The notes beneath the pieces are model-generated. The model was given only the letters and a program-made list of their open reading frames with translations. It was not told where the DNA came from and did not search any database. A stretch of 59,085 bases of DNA from Opitutaceae bacterium. GTDB lineage: Bacteria; Verrucomicrobiota; Verrucomicrobiia; Opitutales; Opitutaceae. The translations under genes were made by a program, and so were the position numbers. Below are positions 42,096 through 50,620 of this stretch, one piece after another (position 1 is the first letter of the stretch; every line of letters starts with the position of its first letter). The DNA is taken from contig JADJZJ010000022.1 in the NCBI GenBank assembly GCA_016715765.1, forward strand, positions 1 through 59,085. The letters are read 5' to 3'.

Positions 42096-44471
42096 ATGCG
42101 GCGCTTTGCGACCATATTGATGCTGGGCCTGAGTCTCACGGCAGGTCCAACAGCGGCTCCTGCGGCGTCCGTCGACACACCCGCGGGGGCGGAGGCCGTC
42201 GTCTTTGCGATCGGCGACCAGCACTCGGCCTACGACCGGACGGCGCAGCTGGTGGCGTTGATGGCGGGCGTTCGCGCCCAGAATCCGGACCTGCCGGCAG
42301 TCATCCTGCTCAATGGCGACACCCTCGAACACGGCAATCCAGTGGCCCGCCGCAGCCACGGTGCGGTGGACTTTGCGATGTTCACGGCGCTCGCGCGGAT
42401 CGCCCCGACGGTGCTGAATCTCGGCAACCACGAGCCGGAATTCTACGACCTCGCCGAAACCGTGCAGCGCATCGAGGCCACAGGCGTGAAGGTGGTGGGT
42501 AACATCACCGACCGGGCTTCCGGCCAGCTGTTCGCCCCCGCATCCCTCCGGATCCCGCTGGGCGGGGCCGAGGCGGTGGTCGTCGGGGTCACGACCGACC
42601 GCCTTAACACCTTCCGCGCCGCGGTGCGTCCATCGCTCGACCTTGCCGATCCGGTGGTGTGGGCGCAGGCGAATTTTTCCAAGCTGCTCGACAGGGCCCC
42701 CTGGGAGCGCGGGCCGCCGGCCCGCATTCCCCCTGATGCGGCCCAGCGGCCCGCGCTCCCAATTATCCTGAGCCACGCCGGCCTGAAGGCCGATCGCGCC
42801 CTGTTCCCGCTCGTACCGGACGGCACGCTGTTCGTGGGCGGCCACAATCATCTGCGGCTGATGCACCGGATGGGTCGCACGGTCTATTTTCATTCCGGCT
42901 GGTGGAACGAATGCCTGACGATCGCCTGGCTCTGTCGCGACGAGTCGGGCGCCGTGCAATGGGAGGTTGAGCAACTCGAGGTCGATTCTGCCGGTCCGGC
43001 CGAGGCGGAACTGGCCGCGCTCATTGCCGCCACCGAAGCGCAATACCTCGAGGCGACCGATCGGGAAGTGGTCGGACACCTGCCGCGGGCACTCGCGCCG
43101 GAAGAGGCGGCCCGACTGGCCGTCGAGGCCCTGCGCGTGGCGGCGGGGGTGGACGCGGCGGTCATCGGCAACACCACCTTTGGCGGCGGGCTGCCGGCCG
43201 GCGAGGTGACGCGTTATGCGTTTGACGCGTGCGTGCGCTTTGACGGTGCGGTGGCCGTGGCCGAGGTGGATGGACGCCGGCTCGCGCAGATCCTCGCGCG
43301 GGCCAATCCCGGACCCGACACGTCGTTCGCCGAGCGCCAGGGCGAATATCTGGTTGCCGCCGCACCGGCGGAGATTGATCCCGACCGCACCTATCGACTC
43401 GCCACCAACGACTGGGGCGTGCGCAACCAGAAAAATTATTTTGATGGTGTTGAACTGACCTTTACCGATGTGCCCGGGCTTCGCTTCAAAGCCACGGTGC
43501 TGCAGTCCCTCGCGGCCGTGAGCGCCACCCTGCGGCCGCCGCAGGACGCGGCCGAACTCGCGTCGGTCGTTGGCGATCTGGACCAAGAGCAGGTGTACGA
43601 ACTGGGAAAATCATTGTTCGAGGCCTTCGCCCCGGAGGAGATCAAGGAGCAGTTTGAATTTCCGACCAAGGAACAGTGGGACAGCTTCGCCACCCGTTTC
43701 CAGCAGGCGCTGGAAGGCGACCGGCTGGAGGATCTCGCGGAATTCGAGCCCGAGGCCCGGGCCGCCCTCGTCGCCCTGCGGGCGCTGCCGGGTTACGGGG
43801 ACTACGCCGACTGGCTGGAGGAGCGCATTGATTACATCGAGGCCGCGAAGCAGGCCGTCGCGCAACCGGAGCCCGCGCCGGTTCCCCCCTCCCCTGTTCC
43901 GGCCCCGGTCCCACCGCCGGCTCCCGCCCCGGGCAAGCCCGCCCCCGCGGTCAGGCCTGCGCCGAACATTCCGCATTATGCCCTCTGGCTAGAGCGGATG
44001 CAGAACCGGCCGGTGCCGCCGCGGGCCGCGCAATTCTTGCCGATGCTGCGCCGCACCTTTGCCGCCGGCGGAATTCCGGCGGACCTCGCCTGGCTGGCCG
44101 AGGCGGAATCCACCTTCAATCCCAACGCCCGCAGTCCCTCGGGCGCCAAGGGGCTGTTTCAGCTGATGCCCGCGACGGCGCAGGAACTCGGCCTCAGCAC
44201 GTTTTTGCCCGATGAGCGCACCCATCCGGAAAAATCCGCCCGGGCGGCGGCGCAGCTGCTCCGCAAACTGCACGCGAAATTTGGCGACTGGCCCCTGGCG
44301 CTAGCGGCCTACAACGCCGGCGCCGGCCGGGTGCAGCGCACCTTGGATAAGAAAGGCGCGAAGACCTTCGCCGAGATCGCGTCTTCCCTCCCCGCTGAAA
44401 CCCGCATGTACGTGCCCAAGGTACTGGCCACGCTGGCCGTGCGGGCCGGCGTGACGCCGGACAGGCTGTAA
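42096..44471 (+). CDS. Periplasmic metallophosphatase/5'-nucleotidase fused to a lytic transglycosylase
   Basis: A 791-residue exported protein. A signal peptide (residues 1-24) is followed by a calcineurin-like metallophosphatase (FAIGDQHSAYDR, ILLNGDTLEHG, LNLGNHEPEFYD, LSHAGLK, GGHNHLRLM; metal ligands visible). A 5'-nucleotidase C-terminal domain follows at about 340-480 (DAAVIGNTTFGGGLPAGEVTRY, YRLATNDW). Then come a helical region to 600, a Pro/Ala-rich linker near 600-640, and an SLT domain with catalytic Glu671 in AEAESTFNPNARSPSGAKGLFQLMPATAQELGL and PLALAAYNAGAGRV. Residues 203-222 are encoded by an in-frame palindrome. The architecture suggests nucleotide scavenging joined to murein cleavage. 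Each domain is well supported, but their joint role is unknown. Confidence 0.85.
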   Translation: MRRFATILMLGLSLTAGPTAAPAASVDTPAGAEAVVFAIGDQHSAYDRTAQLVALMAGVRAQNPDLPAVILLNGDTLEHGNPVARRSHGAVDFAMFTALARIAPTVLNLGNHEPEFYDLAETVQRIEATGVKVVGNITDRASGQLFAPASLRIPLGGAEAVVVGVTTDRLNTFRAAVRPSLDLADPVVWAQANFSKLLDRAPWERGPPARIPPDAAQRPALPIILSHAGLKADRALFPLVPDGTLFVGGHNHLRLMHRMGRTVYFHSGWWNECLTIAWLCRDESGAVQWEVEQLEVDSAGPAEAELAALIAATEAQYLEATDREVVGHLPRALAPEEAARLAVEALRVAAGVDAAVIGNTTFGGGLPAGEVTRYAFDACVRFDGAVAVAEVDGRRLAQILARANPGPDTSFAERQGEYLVAAAPAEIDPDRTYRLATNDWGVRNQKNYFDGVELTFTDVPGLRFKATVLQSLAAVSATLRPPQDAAELASVVGDLDQEQVYELGKSLFEAFAPEEIKEQFEFPTKEQWDSFATRFQQALEGDRLEDLAEFEPEARAALVALRALPGYGDYADWLEERIDYIEAAKQAVAQPEPAPVPPSPVPAPVPPPAPAPGKPAPAVRPAPNIPHYALWLERMQNRPVPPRAAQFLPMLRRTFAAGGIPADLAWLAEAESTFNPNARSPSGAKGLFQLMPATAQELGLSTFLPDERTHPEKSARAAAQLLRKLHAKFGDWPLALAAYNAGAGRVQRTLDKKGAKTFAEIASSLPAETRMYVPKVLATLAVRAGVTPDRL
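42702..42761. repeat. Palindromic repeat inserted in frame within a coding sequence
   Basis: TGGGAGCGCGGGCCGC (42702-42717) and GCGGCCCGCGCTCCCA (42746-42761) are perfect 16-bp inverted arms around a 28-base loop. The whole unit is 60 bases, starts on a codon boundary and adds residues WERGPPARIPPDAAQRPALP between RAP and IILSHAG of the phosphatase. The arm shares GGGAGCGCG with family L. Confidence 0.75.
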
Positions 44472-44485
44472 GGTATCGGCCTCAC

Positions 44486-44549
44486 TGTAGGAGCGGCTTT
44501 ATGCCGCGATGGGATGTGCAACATCGCGGCGTAAAGCCGCTCCTACAGT
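44486..44549. repeat. REP-F pair
   Basis: ACTGTAGGAGCGGCTTTATG at 44484 faces the inverted copy ending CTCCTACAGT at 44549. One base differs between the arms, and the loop is GGGATGTGCAAC. It is the second copy of the pair at 16941. Confidence 0.85.
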
Positions 44550-44611
44550 CTGAATTTCTCCCCAATCAAGAAACGGTTCGCCACCCGCCGGCCGGGTGTT
44601 TTGCTGGGCAA

Positions 44612-46024
44612 ATGGGATTCTTTGATCGCTTCACCGGCAAGTCCACCTCGCCCGCAGGGTCGCCCCAGTCTCCCGCTGCCACTCCGGTCACGGCTCCCGC
44701 TGCGACCGCGCCGGACCAGACACCGGCCCAGGCGCTGGCCGCCGGCAATGTCAGGCCGCGGCTGGTGGAGGCGCGGGAGAAGCTCGAGGCCAAGGAGGTC
44801 CCGGCGGCGCTCGCGATCTATGAGGAGGTGCTCGCCACGGCCGGCGACCGGGCCGACGTGCTCGTGACCATCTCGGGCGACCTCGGGGTGAACGGCCACC
44901 TGCGCGAGATCGTGGAATTGATCGCGCCGCGCTACGATGCGACCCGGCACGGTCCCGCCACCGGGCTCAATCTGCTGCAGGCCTACCTCGCGCTGCGCAA
45001 CGCCGACGCCGCCCAGCATGTGCTCGACATCCTCTTCGGTCTCAAGCGGCCCGAACTGGAGAACCGCCTCCACGGCTTTTCCAACGCCATTGCCGAGCTC
45101 ATGCACGCGGAAAAACTTTCCGCCGAGTCCGGCCCCGGCGGAGCCGCCCCGGCCGACGCGCCGGCCGAACCGCCCAAAATCAACCTGGTCAGCATCAGCA
45201 AGCCGATCTGGTATTACGGCCTGGAGTCGTTGCCCAACGTGCTGCCGGCCAAGGGCGAACGCCTGCGCCGCGTGGCTTTTGCGCAACTGGCGATGCCCGG
45301 CGTCCCCGATCTCATGGACCTGGCCAGGCAGCCCGAGGAGGAACTCGGCCGTTTCTCCCGCGCACTGCCGCTGTGGTTCGCGGAGACGTTCAGCTTTTCG
45401 CCCCACTACCACGCCATCGCGGTCGTCGGCACCTGGGGTCAACCCGGGACCCCGGCGCACTACGCGTTGTTTCCGACGGAGTGGTCGACCGACAACCTGC
45501 GCCAGCTGGTGGATTCGACCGAGGGTGGATTGGACTACGTCTTCACCGGCGCGGTGCAACGCCGGGCCGGCGACTGGGAACTCGTGCTGCGCGTCTGGGA
45601 GGTGAAGAAATTCCGCGAGCGCAAGCAGTTCACCGCCCGCTGGACGCCCGCCACGGCGGATGCGGAGCTGGCCAAACTGCACGAGTCCCTGCGCACCTTC
45701 ATGGAGTGGAGCCCGTATCCGGCGGACGCCGGCCTGAAATACACCGCGCCCTCGCACCCGGCCGCCTGGCTGGAGGTGCTGGCGCCTTCGCTCACGTTCT
45801 TCCTCGGTGACAAGCACATCCTCGCGTCCGATCAGCTCGCCGTGTCGCCCGACCGTTTCGAGTCCGTGGCCCAGCATGCCGCAAGCAACGAGGCGGCGTC
45901 CCTGGCTTGGTTCACCCTGCGGGCGCGGGCGGAGCGGTTGAATCTTTTCCCGGCCCAGATCGGCGAGGCGCTGGTGTTTCCCACGCCGTTGGTCCAGCAG
46001 GCAAAGGCCGCGCTCGGGCATTGA
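44612..46024 (+). CDS. Protein of unknown function
   Basis: 470 residues, no signal peptide. MGFFDRFTGK is followed by a Pro/Ala/Thr-rich stretch (residues 11-45), then helical TPR-like repeats near 50-180 (LEAKEVPAALAIYEEVLATAGDRADVLVTISGDL, LLQAYLALRNADAAQHVLDILFG). A mixed alpha/beta region follows, with ISKPIWYYGLESLPNVLPAKGERLRRVAFAQLAMPG near 205-240 and SFSPHYHAIAVVGTWG near 275. I do not recognise it. The opening resembles cytosolic GTPase-associated or tetratricopeptide proteins, which is not enough for a call. ATG 44612 follows a REP-F pair. Confidence 0.65.
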   Translation: MGFFDRFTGKSTSPAGSPQSPAATPVTAPAATAPDQTPAQALAAGNVRPRLVEAREKLEAKEVPAALAIYEEVLATAGDRADVLVTISGDLGVNGHLREIVELIAPRYDATRHGPATGLNLLQAYLALRNADAAQHVLDILFGLKRPELENRLHGFSNAIAELMHAEKLSAESGPGGAAPADAPAEPPKINLVSISKPIWYYGLESLPNVLPAKGERLRRVAFAQLAMPGVPDLMDLARQPEEELGRFSRALPLWFAETFSFSPHYHAIAVVGTWGQPGTPAHYALFPTEWSTDNLRQLVDSTEGGLDYVFTGAVQRRAGDWELVLRVWEVKKFRERKQFTARWTPATADAELAKLHESLRTFMEWSPYPADAGLKYTAPSHPAAWLEVLAPSLTFFLGDKHILASDQLAVSPDRFESVAQHAASNEAASLAWFTLRARAERLNLFPAQIGEALVFPTPLVQQAKAALGH

Positions 46025-46026
46025 AA

Positions 46027-46108
46027 GTAGGGCGGGTCTCCGACCCGCCCTGGGCGCGTTACATCCGCAGTGGGACGTTATCGGGGCAGGTCGGAGACCT
46101 GCCCTACT
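46027..46108. repeat. REP-C pair
   Basis: GTAGGGCGGGTCTCCGACCC at 46027 faces GGTCGGAGACCTGCCCTAC ending 46108. The two REPs belong to different subtypes (GCGGGTC and GCAGGTC), as at 19241. Confidence 0.8.
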
Positions 46109-46174
46109 TGGGCAACCAAGACCGCGCCCGGGCATTGCGTTCACCAAGACCACCGCCAGGACTCAGGCCGTTTT

Positions 46175-46283
46175 TTACCACAAAGATCACAAGGGGCTGG
46201 TTCGCGAGGGAGGCTCGCCCGCGCGCCCATAGGCGCCCCGGACGCTTTGTTCGCGTCAGGATCTTTGTGTTCTTTGCGGTTAA
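46175..46283. repeat. D2 inverted repeat
   Basis: TTACCACAAAGATCACAAGG at 46175 faces CTTTGTGTTCTTTGCGGTTAA ending 46283. Its loop has GCCCGCGCGCCCATAGGCGCC, a close copy of the D2 loops at 23182 and 37039. With the REP-C pair it fills the gap before the DAHP synthase gene. Confidence 0.75.
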
Positions 46284-46342
46284 TCCGGTTTGTGCCTCCG
46301 CCATTGCCATGCCCCGTTCCTCCCCTACGCTCACCCGTCCGC

Positions 46343-47401
46343 ATGCATCCCACCACCGCCGACCTGCGCATCCGCGCGACCAAGCCGTTGCTGGCGCCCG
46401 CCGTCCTCGAGGAGGAGATCCCCCTCGATGATGCGCGCGCCCTGCTGGTGGCGCGCACCCGGCGCGAGGTCGCGGCCGTGATCACGGGGGCGGACGACCG
46501 GCTGCTGGTCGTGGTGGGCCCCTGCTCGATCCACGATCCGGCGGCGGCGCTGGAATACGCGGAGCGCCTGCGCGCGGTCGTCCCGCTTTACCAATCCGAG
46601 CTGTTGCTCGTGATGCGCGTCTATTTTGAAAAGCCGCGCACCGTCGTCGGCTGGAAGGGATTGATCAATGATCCCGACCTCAACGAGAGCTATCAGATCA
46701 ACAAGGGCCTGCGTCTGGCGCGCAAACTCATGGCTGACATCACCGGCCTCGGCCTGCCGGTGGCCACGGAGTTCCTCGATACCACGCTGGGACAATACTA
46801 CGCCGACCTCGTTTCCTGGGGGGCCATCGGGGCGCGCACGGTCGAGAGTCAAGTGCACCGTGAGCTGGCGTCGGGCCTTTCAATGCCGGTCGGCTTCAAG
46901 AACCGCACCGATGGCGACCTGCAGGTTGCGGTGGACGCCCTCCGGTCGGCGCAGCATCCGCACTGGTTTCCCTCGCTCACCCGCGATGGCGTGGCGGCGG
47001 TCATGGGCACGGCCGGCAACGAACACGGCCATCTTGTGCTGCGCGGTGGGTCGCGCGGGCCCAACTACTCCGCGGCGGATATCCGCGCCGCGACGGATCT
47101 GCTGCGCCAGAACAAGCTGCCGCCTTACCTCATGGTGGATTGCAGTCATGCCAACAGCGGCAAGGACCCGGCGCTCCAGCCTGCCGTGGCCGCGGAGCTG
47201 GCGGCGCAGATCGCGGCCGGCGAACGCGCGCTGTGCGCGGTGATGATCGAGAGCAACCTTCTGGCCGGCACGCAGGACTACCGGCAAAGGCCGCTGGTCC
47301 ACGGCCGCAGCATCACCGATTCCTGTCTCGCCTGGGAGACCACGCTCCCGATCTTCGCGACGCTGGCCGGGGCCGTGAAGGCCCGGCGGGCGGCAAAGTG
47401 A
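46343..47401 (+). CDS. 3-deoxy-7-phosphoheptulonate (DAHP) synthase, class I
   Basis: The first shikimate-pathway step: phosphoenolpyruvate plus erythrose-4-phosphate gives DAHP. 352 residues, matching AroF/G/H. LLVVVGPCSIHDPAAALEYAERLR near 55-78, MRVYFEKPRTVVGWKGLINDPDLNESYQINKGLRLAR near 97-133, and SWGAIGARTVESQVHRELASGLSMPVGFKNRTDG near 163-196 contain the metal and PEP ligands (Cys in GPCSIHDP and His and Glu later). The end SITDSCLAWETT is conserved. Feedback type (Phe, Tyr or Trp) cannot be decided from sequence alone. ATG 46343 follows the Arg-rich upstream leader. Confidence 0.93.
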   Translation: MHPTTADLRIRATKPLLAPAVLEEEIPLDDARALLVARTRREVAAVITGADDRLLVVVGPCSIHDPAAALEYAERLRAVVPLYQSELLLVMRVYFEKPRTVVGWKGLINDPDLNESYQINKGLRLARKLMADITGLGLPVATEFLDTTLGQYYADLVSWGAIGARTVESQVHRELASGLSMPVGFKNRTDGDLQVAVDALRSAQHPHWFPSLTRDGVAAVMGTAGNEHGHLVLRGGSRGPNYSAADIRAATDLLRQNKLPPYLMVDCSHANSGKDPALQPAVAAELAAQIAAGERALCAVMIESNLLAGTQDYRQRPLVHGRSITDSCLAWETTLPIFATLAGAVKARRAAK

Positions 47402-47407
47402 TTCTGC

Positions 47408-47508
47408 TGTAGGGCGGGGTCTCCGAACCCCGCCTTTCGGCCACTGGAGATGGGTAGCTAAGCGTGAATGAGTGGATCTTTGCACCACTCGCTCACGCTC
47501 GCAGCTAC
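47408..47508. repeat. Solitary REP-B left arm and a REP-H pair
   Basis: TGTAGGGCGGGGTCTCCGAA at 47408 lacks its right partner. From 47452, GGTAGCTAAGCGTGAATGAGTGG faces CCACTCGCTCACGCTCGCAGCTAC ending 47508. The right arm is the better preserved. Confidence 0.65.
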
Positions 47509-47661
47509 AATTCAAGCCTGGCGGGATTCGGAACTGGGTCGGCCGCCGGTTGAATTGAGATTTTGCATAAGTGCAACGGGCGGGTGTAACAGGCCGGCTG
47601 TTGGTTGTCCGCCACCAGGGTTTGACTCGTGACTGCCAAACCGCGCATGCGATAATGAGCC

Positions 47662-48957
47662 ATGCGCCTTTCCAATGTCTTGCGCGTGTTTGCAATGATC
47701 CCGGTGTTTGCCGCGGCGAATGCCAGCCAGGTTTTGGCCCCATTGTCAGTTCAGGATGAAGCCTTCGCCATCTCGGTTGAAATGTCCGCCGAACAGAAGG
47801 GACTGCCGGCCTGTTACGCCTACGTGGAGGAGAACTACAAACGCGATCCCCGGCCGCACGTGAAGTCCTGTTACGGTGAATTTCTCCTGTATGGCAAGGC
47901 GTGGGGAGCTCCCGACGGGCGGAATAAAGAGGGCGTTGCCCTCCTTGAGGAGGCGCAAAAGGAAGGCAGCGCCAACGCCACCCGCGCCTTGGCCTGGCTG
48001 TATATCAACGGATATTTTGTGCCGAAAGATCCGCAGCGCGGGATTGCATACCTCAAGAGCGCCTGCGACGCCGGGCAGGTCGAGGCGATGGCGATTTTGG
48101 GCAATGTTTATCGCAGCGGTGTGGTGGGCGTGCCAATCCGGCTGGACGAGGCGGAAAAATGGATCCGTCGCGCCGCCTGCGAGGGTAAGCCAAAGTATCT
48201 GGATGATCTGGCCGCTGACTATGAAAAGGGCCGGGGCCTCACCCAACCCAACCTGACCAGGGCCTGCCAACTCTATTATGAGTCGCACATCTTTGGGAAC
48301 CGGGCTGCGGCCACGGCCAACCTGCAGCGGCTGGCGATGGCCGGAGTTCCCGGCGCCGCCCGGGCCCATCATCTCGCCGTGCTGTGGGATTCGCTTTACG
48401 GCGAGATATACACGACCAAGCAGATCAAGGAATCCGTGGGTTTACTGACCAAGGATTATCCTGACGATGCCGAGGTCCTGGTCGCGTTGGGCCGGGTTTA
48501 CCGCGCGGGCAATTACTATAAGGACAACAAGAAGGCGGCGGAGCTGTTCCGGCGCGCCGCCGAGATGGGCTCCGATGACGCGCGTTGCGAGCAGGCGGAG
48601 ATGCTCGCCGAGGGCATCGGAGAGAAGAAAAACCCGTCCGCGGCGCTGGCGATCCTGCGCGAGCTCGAGGTGAAGGACAACCCCGGGGCGCTCAGGCTTC
48701 TCAGCTATTATCACTACTGGGGCGCGCTCAAGGGCACGGATGTCGTGAAGGATCCCGCCAAGGCCTTTGCGTACGCCAAGCGGGCCGCCGGGGCCGGGGA
48801 TCTGCTTGGTCAGGTATGGCTGGGAAAATGCTATGAACACGGGATCGGCACCGAGGTTAATTACGGCCTGGCCGCCCGATATCTCCGCGCCGCAGGTGTG
48901 CGTGGGGCCAAGAAATCCTACATCGAAGCGATGAAACTCATCAACCACGCCAAGTAG
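47662..48957 (+). CDS. Exported Sel1-like (TPR-type) repeat protein
   Basis: 431 residues. The signal peptide is MRLSNVLRVFAMIPVFAAANASQV. The mature part is a solenoid of Sel1-like repeats: WLYINGYFVPKDPQRGIAYLKSACDAGQVEAMAILGNVYRSG near 105-145, YYKDNKKAAELFRRAAEMGSDDARCEQAEMLAEGIG near 275-310, and FAYAKRAAGAGDLLGQVWLGKCYEHGIGTEVNYGLAARYLRAAG near 370-412. Sel1 proteins usually scaffold periplasmic or outer-membrane complexes, and no partner is visible. The stop TAG overlaps GTAGGCGTGG. ATG 47662 begins the signal peptide. Confidence 0.8.
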   Translation: MRLSNVLRVFAMIPVFAAANASQVLAPLSVQDEAFAISVEMSAEQKGLPACYAYVEENYKRDPRPHVKSCYGEFLLYGKAWGAPDGRNKEGVALLEEAQKEGSANATRALAWLYINGYFVPKDPQRGIAYLKSACDAGQVEAMAILGNVYRSGVVGVPIRLDEAEKWIRRAACEGKPKYLDDLAADYEKGRGLTQPNLTRACQLYYESHIFGNRAAATANLQRLAMAGVPGAARAHHLAVLWDSLYGEIYTTKQIKESVGLLTKDYPDDAEVLVALGRVYRAGNYYKDNKKAAELFRRAAEMGSDDARCEQAEMLAEGIGEKKNPSAALAILRELEVKDNPGALRLLSYYHYWGALKGTDVVKDPAKAFAYAKRAAGAGDLLGQVWLGKCYEHGIGTEVNYGLAARYLRAAGVRGAKKSYIEAMKLINHAK

Positions 48958-49007
48958 GCGTGGTGCGGGTTGAGTGGGAGGACTTGGCCGGTCGGTATAT
49001 TGTTTTG

Positions 49008-49186
49008 TAGGGCGGGGTCTCCGAACCCCGCCTGGTCAGGGAGCGCGAGCCGGCCCTGCGCAGGACCGCCCTCGGTCGCAATCGTTCGCAAACTTCAATG
49101 CAGGAGAAAGAGAAAGATTAAGAGAACGAGAAAGATTGGATTCCCGCGGGGGCACAAAAGACGGGGTCCGGAGAACCCACCCTACC
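49008..49186. repeat. Composite repeat: REP-B ends enclosing L and one E arm
   Basis: GTAGGGCGGGGTCTCCGAACC at 49008, then GGGAGCGCGAGCCGGCCCTG (family L, split by a GCCCTGCGCAGGA insert), then GAGAAAGATTAAGAGAACGA and AAGATTGGATTCC, then a worn right REP-B ending CACCCTACC at 49186. The order matches the composite at 54844-55033. Confidence 0.7.
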
Positions 49187-50297
49187 CCAGCACCGCCAGC
49201 TGCCCGCAGCCCGCGGCGATGTCGATGCCGCGGCGCTGGCGCACGGTGCTGGGGAGTTTGAACTCGTGCGCGAGGATGTGCTGGAAATGCCTGGCCGCCG
49301 CCGTGTGGGTGGGAGTGCCGGCATAGCCGGACGTCGGGTTGAGCGGGATGAGGTTCACCTGCGCCGGCAGGCCGTGCAGGAGCCGGCCGACGGCGCGGGC
49401 ATCCTCGGCCGAATCGTTTTTCCCCTCGATGAGCGTCCACTCATAGAAGATGCGCCGTCCGGTGGTTTCGCTGTAGGTGCGGCAGGCGGCCATGAGTTCG
49501 TCGAGCGGCCATTTCTTCGCGACCGGCACGAGCGCGGCGCGGCCGGCCTGGGTCGCGGCATGCAGCGAAACCGCAAGGTTCACGGGGCGCTTTTCCTGCG
49601 CCAGACGCAAGATGCCGGGAATGACGCCCACGGTGCTGAGCGTGATGCGTTCGGCCCCGAGGGCGAGGCCGCTGGGATCGCGCAGGATGTCCACGGCCTT
49701 CATCACCGCGTCGTAGTTGTGCAACGGCTCGCCCATGCCCATCAGCACGACGTTGCGCAGCCGCGCCCCGCTGCCCATCGCCTTCGCCGCCGAGGCTTTG
49801 TCACGTATTGCGTGACAAAGCGTGTGGTCGGGTTGGCGCAATGCCCGCTGCACGTGCACGGCCTGGGCAACGATTTCGCCGGGCGTCAAATGGCGGGTGT
49901 AGCCCATCTGGCCGGTGGCGCAGAAGACGCAGCCCATCGCGCAGCCGACCTGCGAGCTGATGCAGGCCGTGACGCGGCCGGTGAAGCGCATGATCACGGT
50001 CTCGATCCGGGCCGCGTCGGCGAGGGTCAGCAGGTACTTGCGCGTGAAGCCGTCGCTGGAGTCGGTCTCCAGGGCCGTGGGCAGCACGCCGAGCCGGGTT
50101 TCGGCGGCCAGCCGCGTGCGGACCTTCGCGGGCAGCTCCGGCATGGCGGCCAGCGAATCGACGCACTCCCAATAGAGGTAGTTCCACAGCCGCGCGACGT
50201 GCACCGGGCTGAATTCCCAGCGCGCGAAGAGCGCGGTTAGTTCGGGACGGGTGAGGTCATAGAGATTGATCGGCGCAGCGGACACGACGAGGGGCAT
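49182..50297 (-). CDS. rlmN: Dual-specificity RNA methyltransferase
   Basis: Radical SAM enzyme methylating C2 of adenosine 2503 in 23S rRNA and A37 in some tRNAs. 371 residues. The cluster cysteines are in GCAMGCVFCATGQMGYTRHLTPGEIVAQ near 118-145. NVVLMGMGEPLHNYD near 180, STVGVIPGILRLA near 215, NLAVSLHAATQ and the late LNPTSGYAGTPT fit RlmN. Between the helix QRALRQP and LRNVVLMGMGEPL there are about 20 extra residues (including HTLCHAIRDKASAAKA) encoded by a palindrome at 49795-49821. Normal RlmN sequences have only a short loop there. ATG 50297 is preferred over 50333. The 3' end touches the REP-B composite. Confidence 0.9.
   Translation of the reverse strand: MPLVVSAAPINLYDLTRPELTALFARWEFSPVHVARLWNYLYWECVDSLAAMPELPAKVRTRLAAETRLGVLPTALETDSSDGFTRKYLLTLADAARIETVIMRFTGRVTACISSQVGCAMGCVFCATGQMGYTRHLTPGEIVAQAVHVQRALRQPDHTLCHAIRDKASAAKAMGSGARLRNVVLMGMGEPLHNYDAVMKAVDILRDPSGLALGAERITLSTVGVIPGILRLAQEKRPVNLAVSLHAATQAGRAALVPVAKKWPLDELMAACRTYSETTGRRIFYEWTLIEGKNDSAEDARAVGRLLHGLPAQVNLIPLNPTSGYAGTPTHTAAARHFQHILAHEFKLPSTVRQRRGIDIAAGCGQLAVLG
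49795..49821. repeat. Palindromic repeat inside rlmN
   Basis: GCTTTGTCACG (49795-49805) and CGTGACAAAGC (49811-49821) are perfect 11-bp arms around TATTG. On the minus strand it is read in frame as part of an extra loop in RlmN. No other copy was seen in this window. Confidence 0.65.
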
Positions 50298-50325
50298 AGG
50301 CCCTGCGGGGAGAAAGGACAGTTTT

Positions 50326-50552
50326 TTAACCACGGATTACACGGATGGCACGGATAGCGAGGCAATGGCCACATAAGGCTCAGAAGGCACATAAGATCCA
50401 AACCGGTTAACATGAGGCCGCAGAGTTTGCAGAAGCCTAGAGCTCAAGTTCTTCAGCCCTCTGGTGCCTCCTGTAAAAGATTGGATTTTTTCTGAGGCTT
50501 TTGATCCTTATGTGGCCATCCTCTGATCCGTGTTATCCGTGAAATCCGTGGT
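50326..50552. repeat. D1 inverted repeat with nested inner arms
   Basis: TTAACCACGGATTACACGG at 50326 faces CCGTGAAATCCGTGGT ending near 50552. Inside, GGCAATGGCCACATAAGG (50361) pairs with CCTTATGTGGCCATC (ending 50520), and GGCACATAAGATCC with GGATTTT-type sequence. It occupies the 323-base gap 50298-50620 ahead of the aldo-keto reductase and resembles the element at 15121-15273. Confidence 0.7.
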
Positions 50553-50620
50553 CAGACAACTTCTGACGGTTCGCGGAAATGCGGGTTGTTCTCTTCGGCG
50601 CAGGCCCTTTGCTCGCGGGC

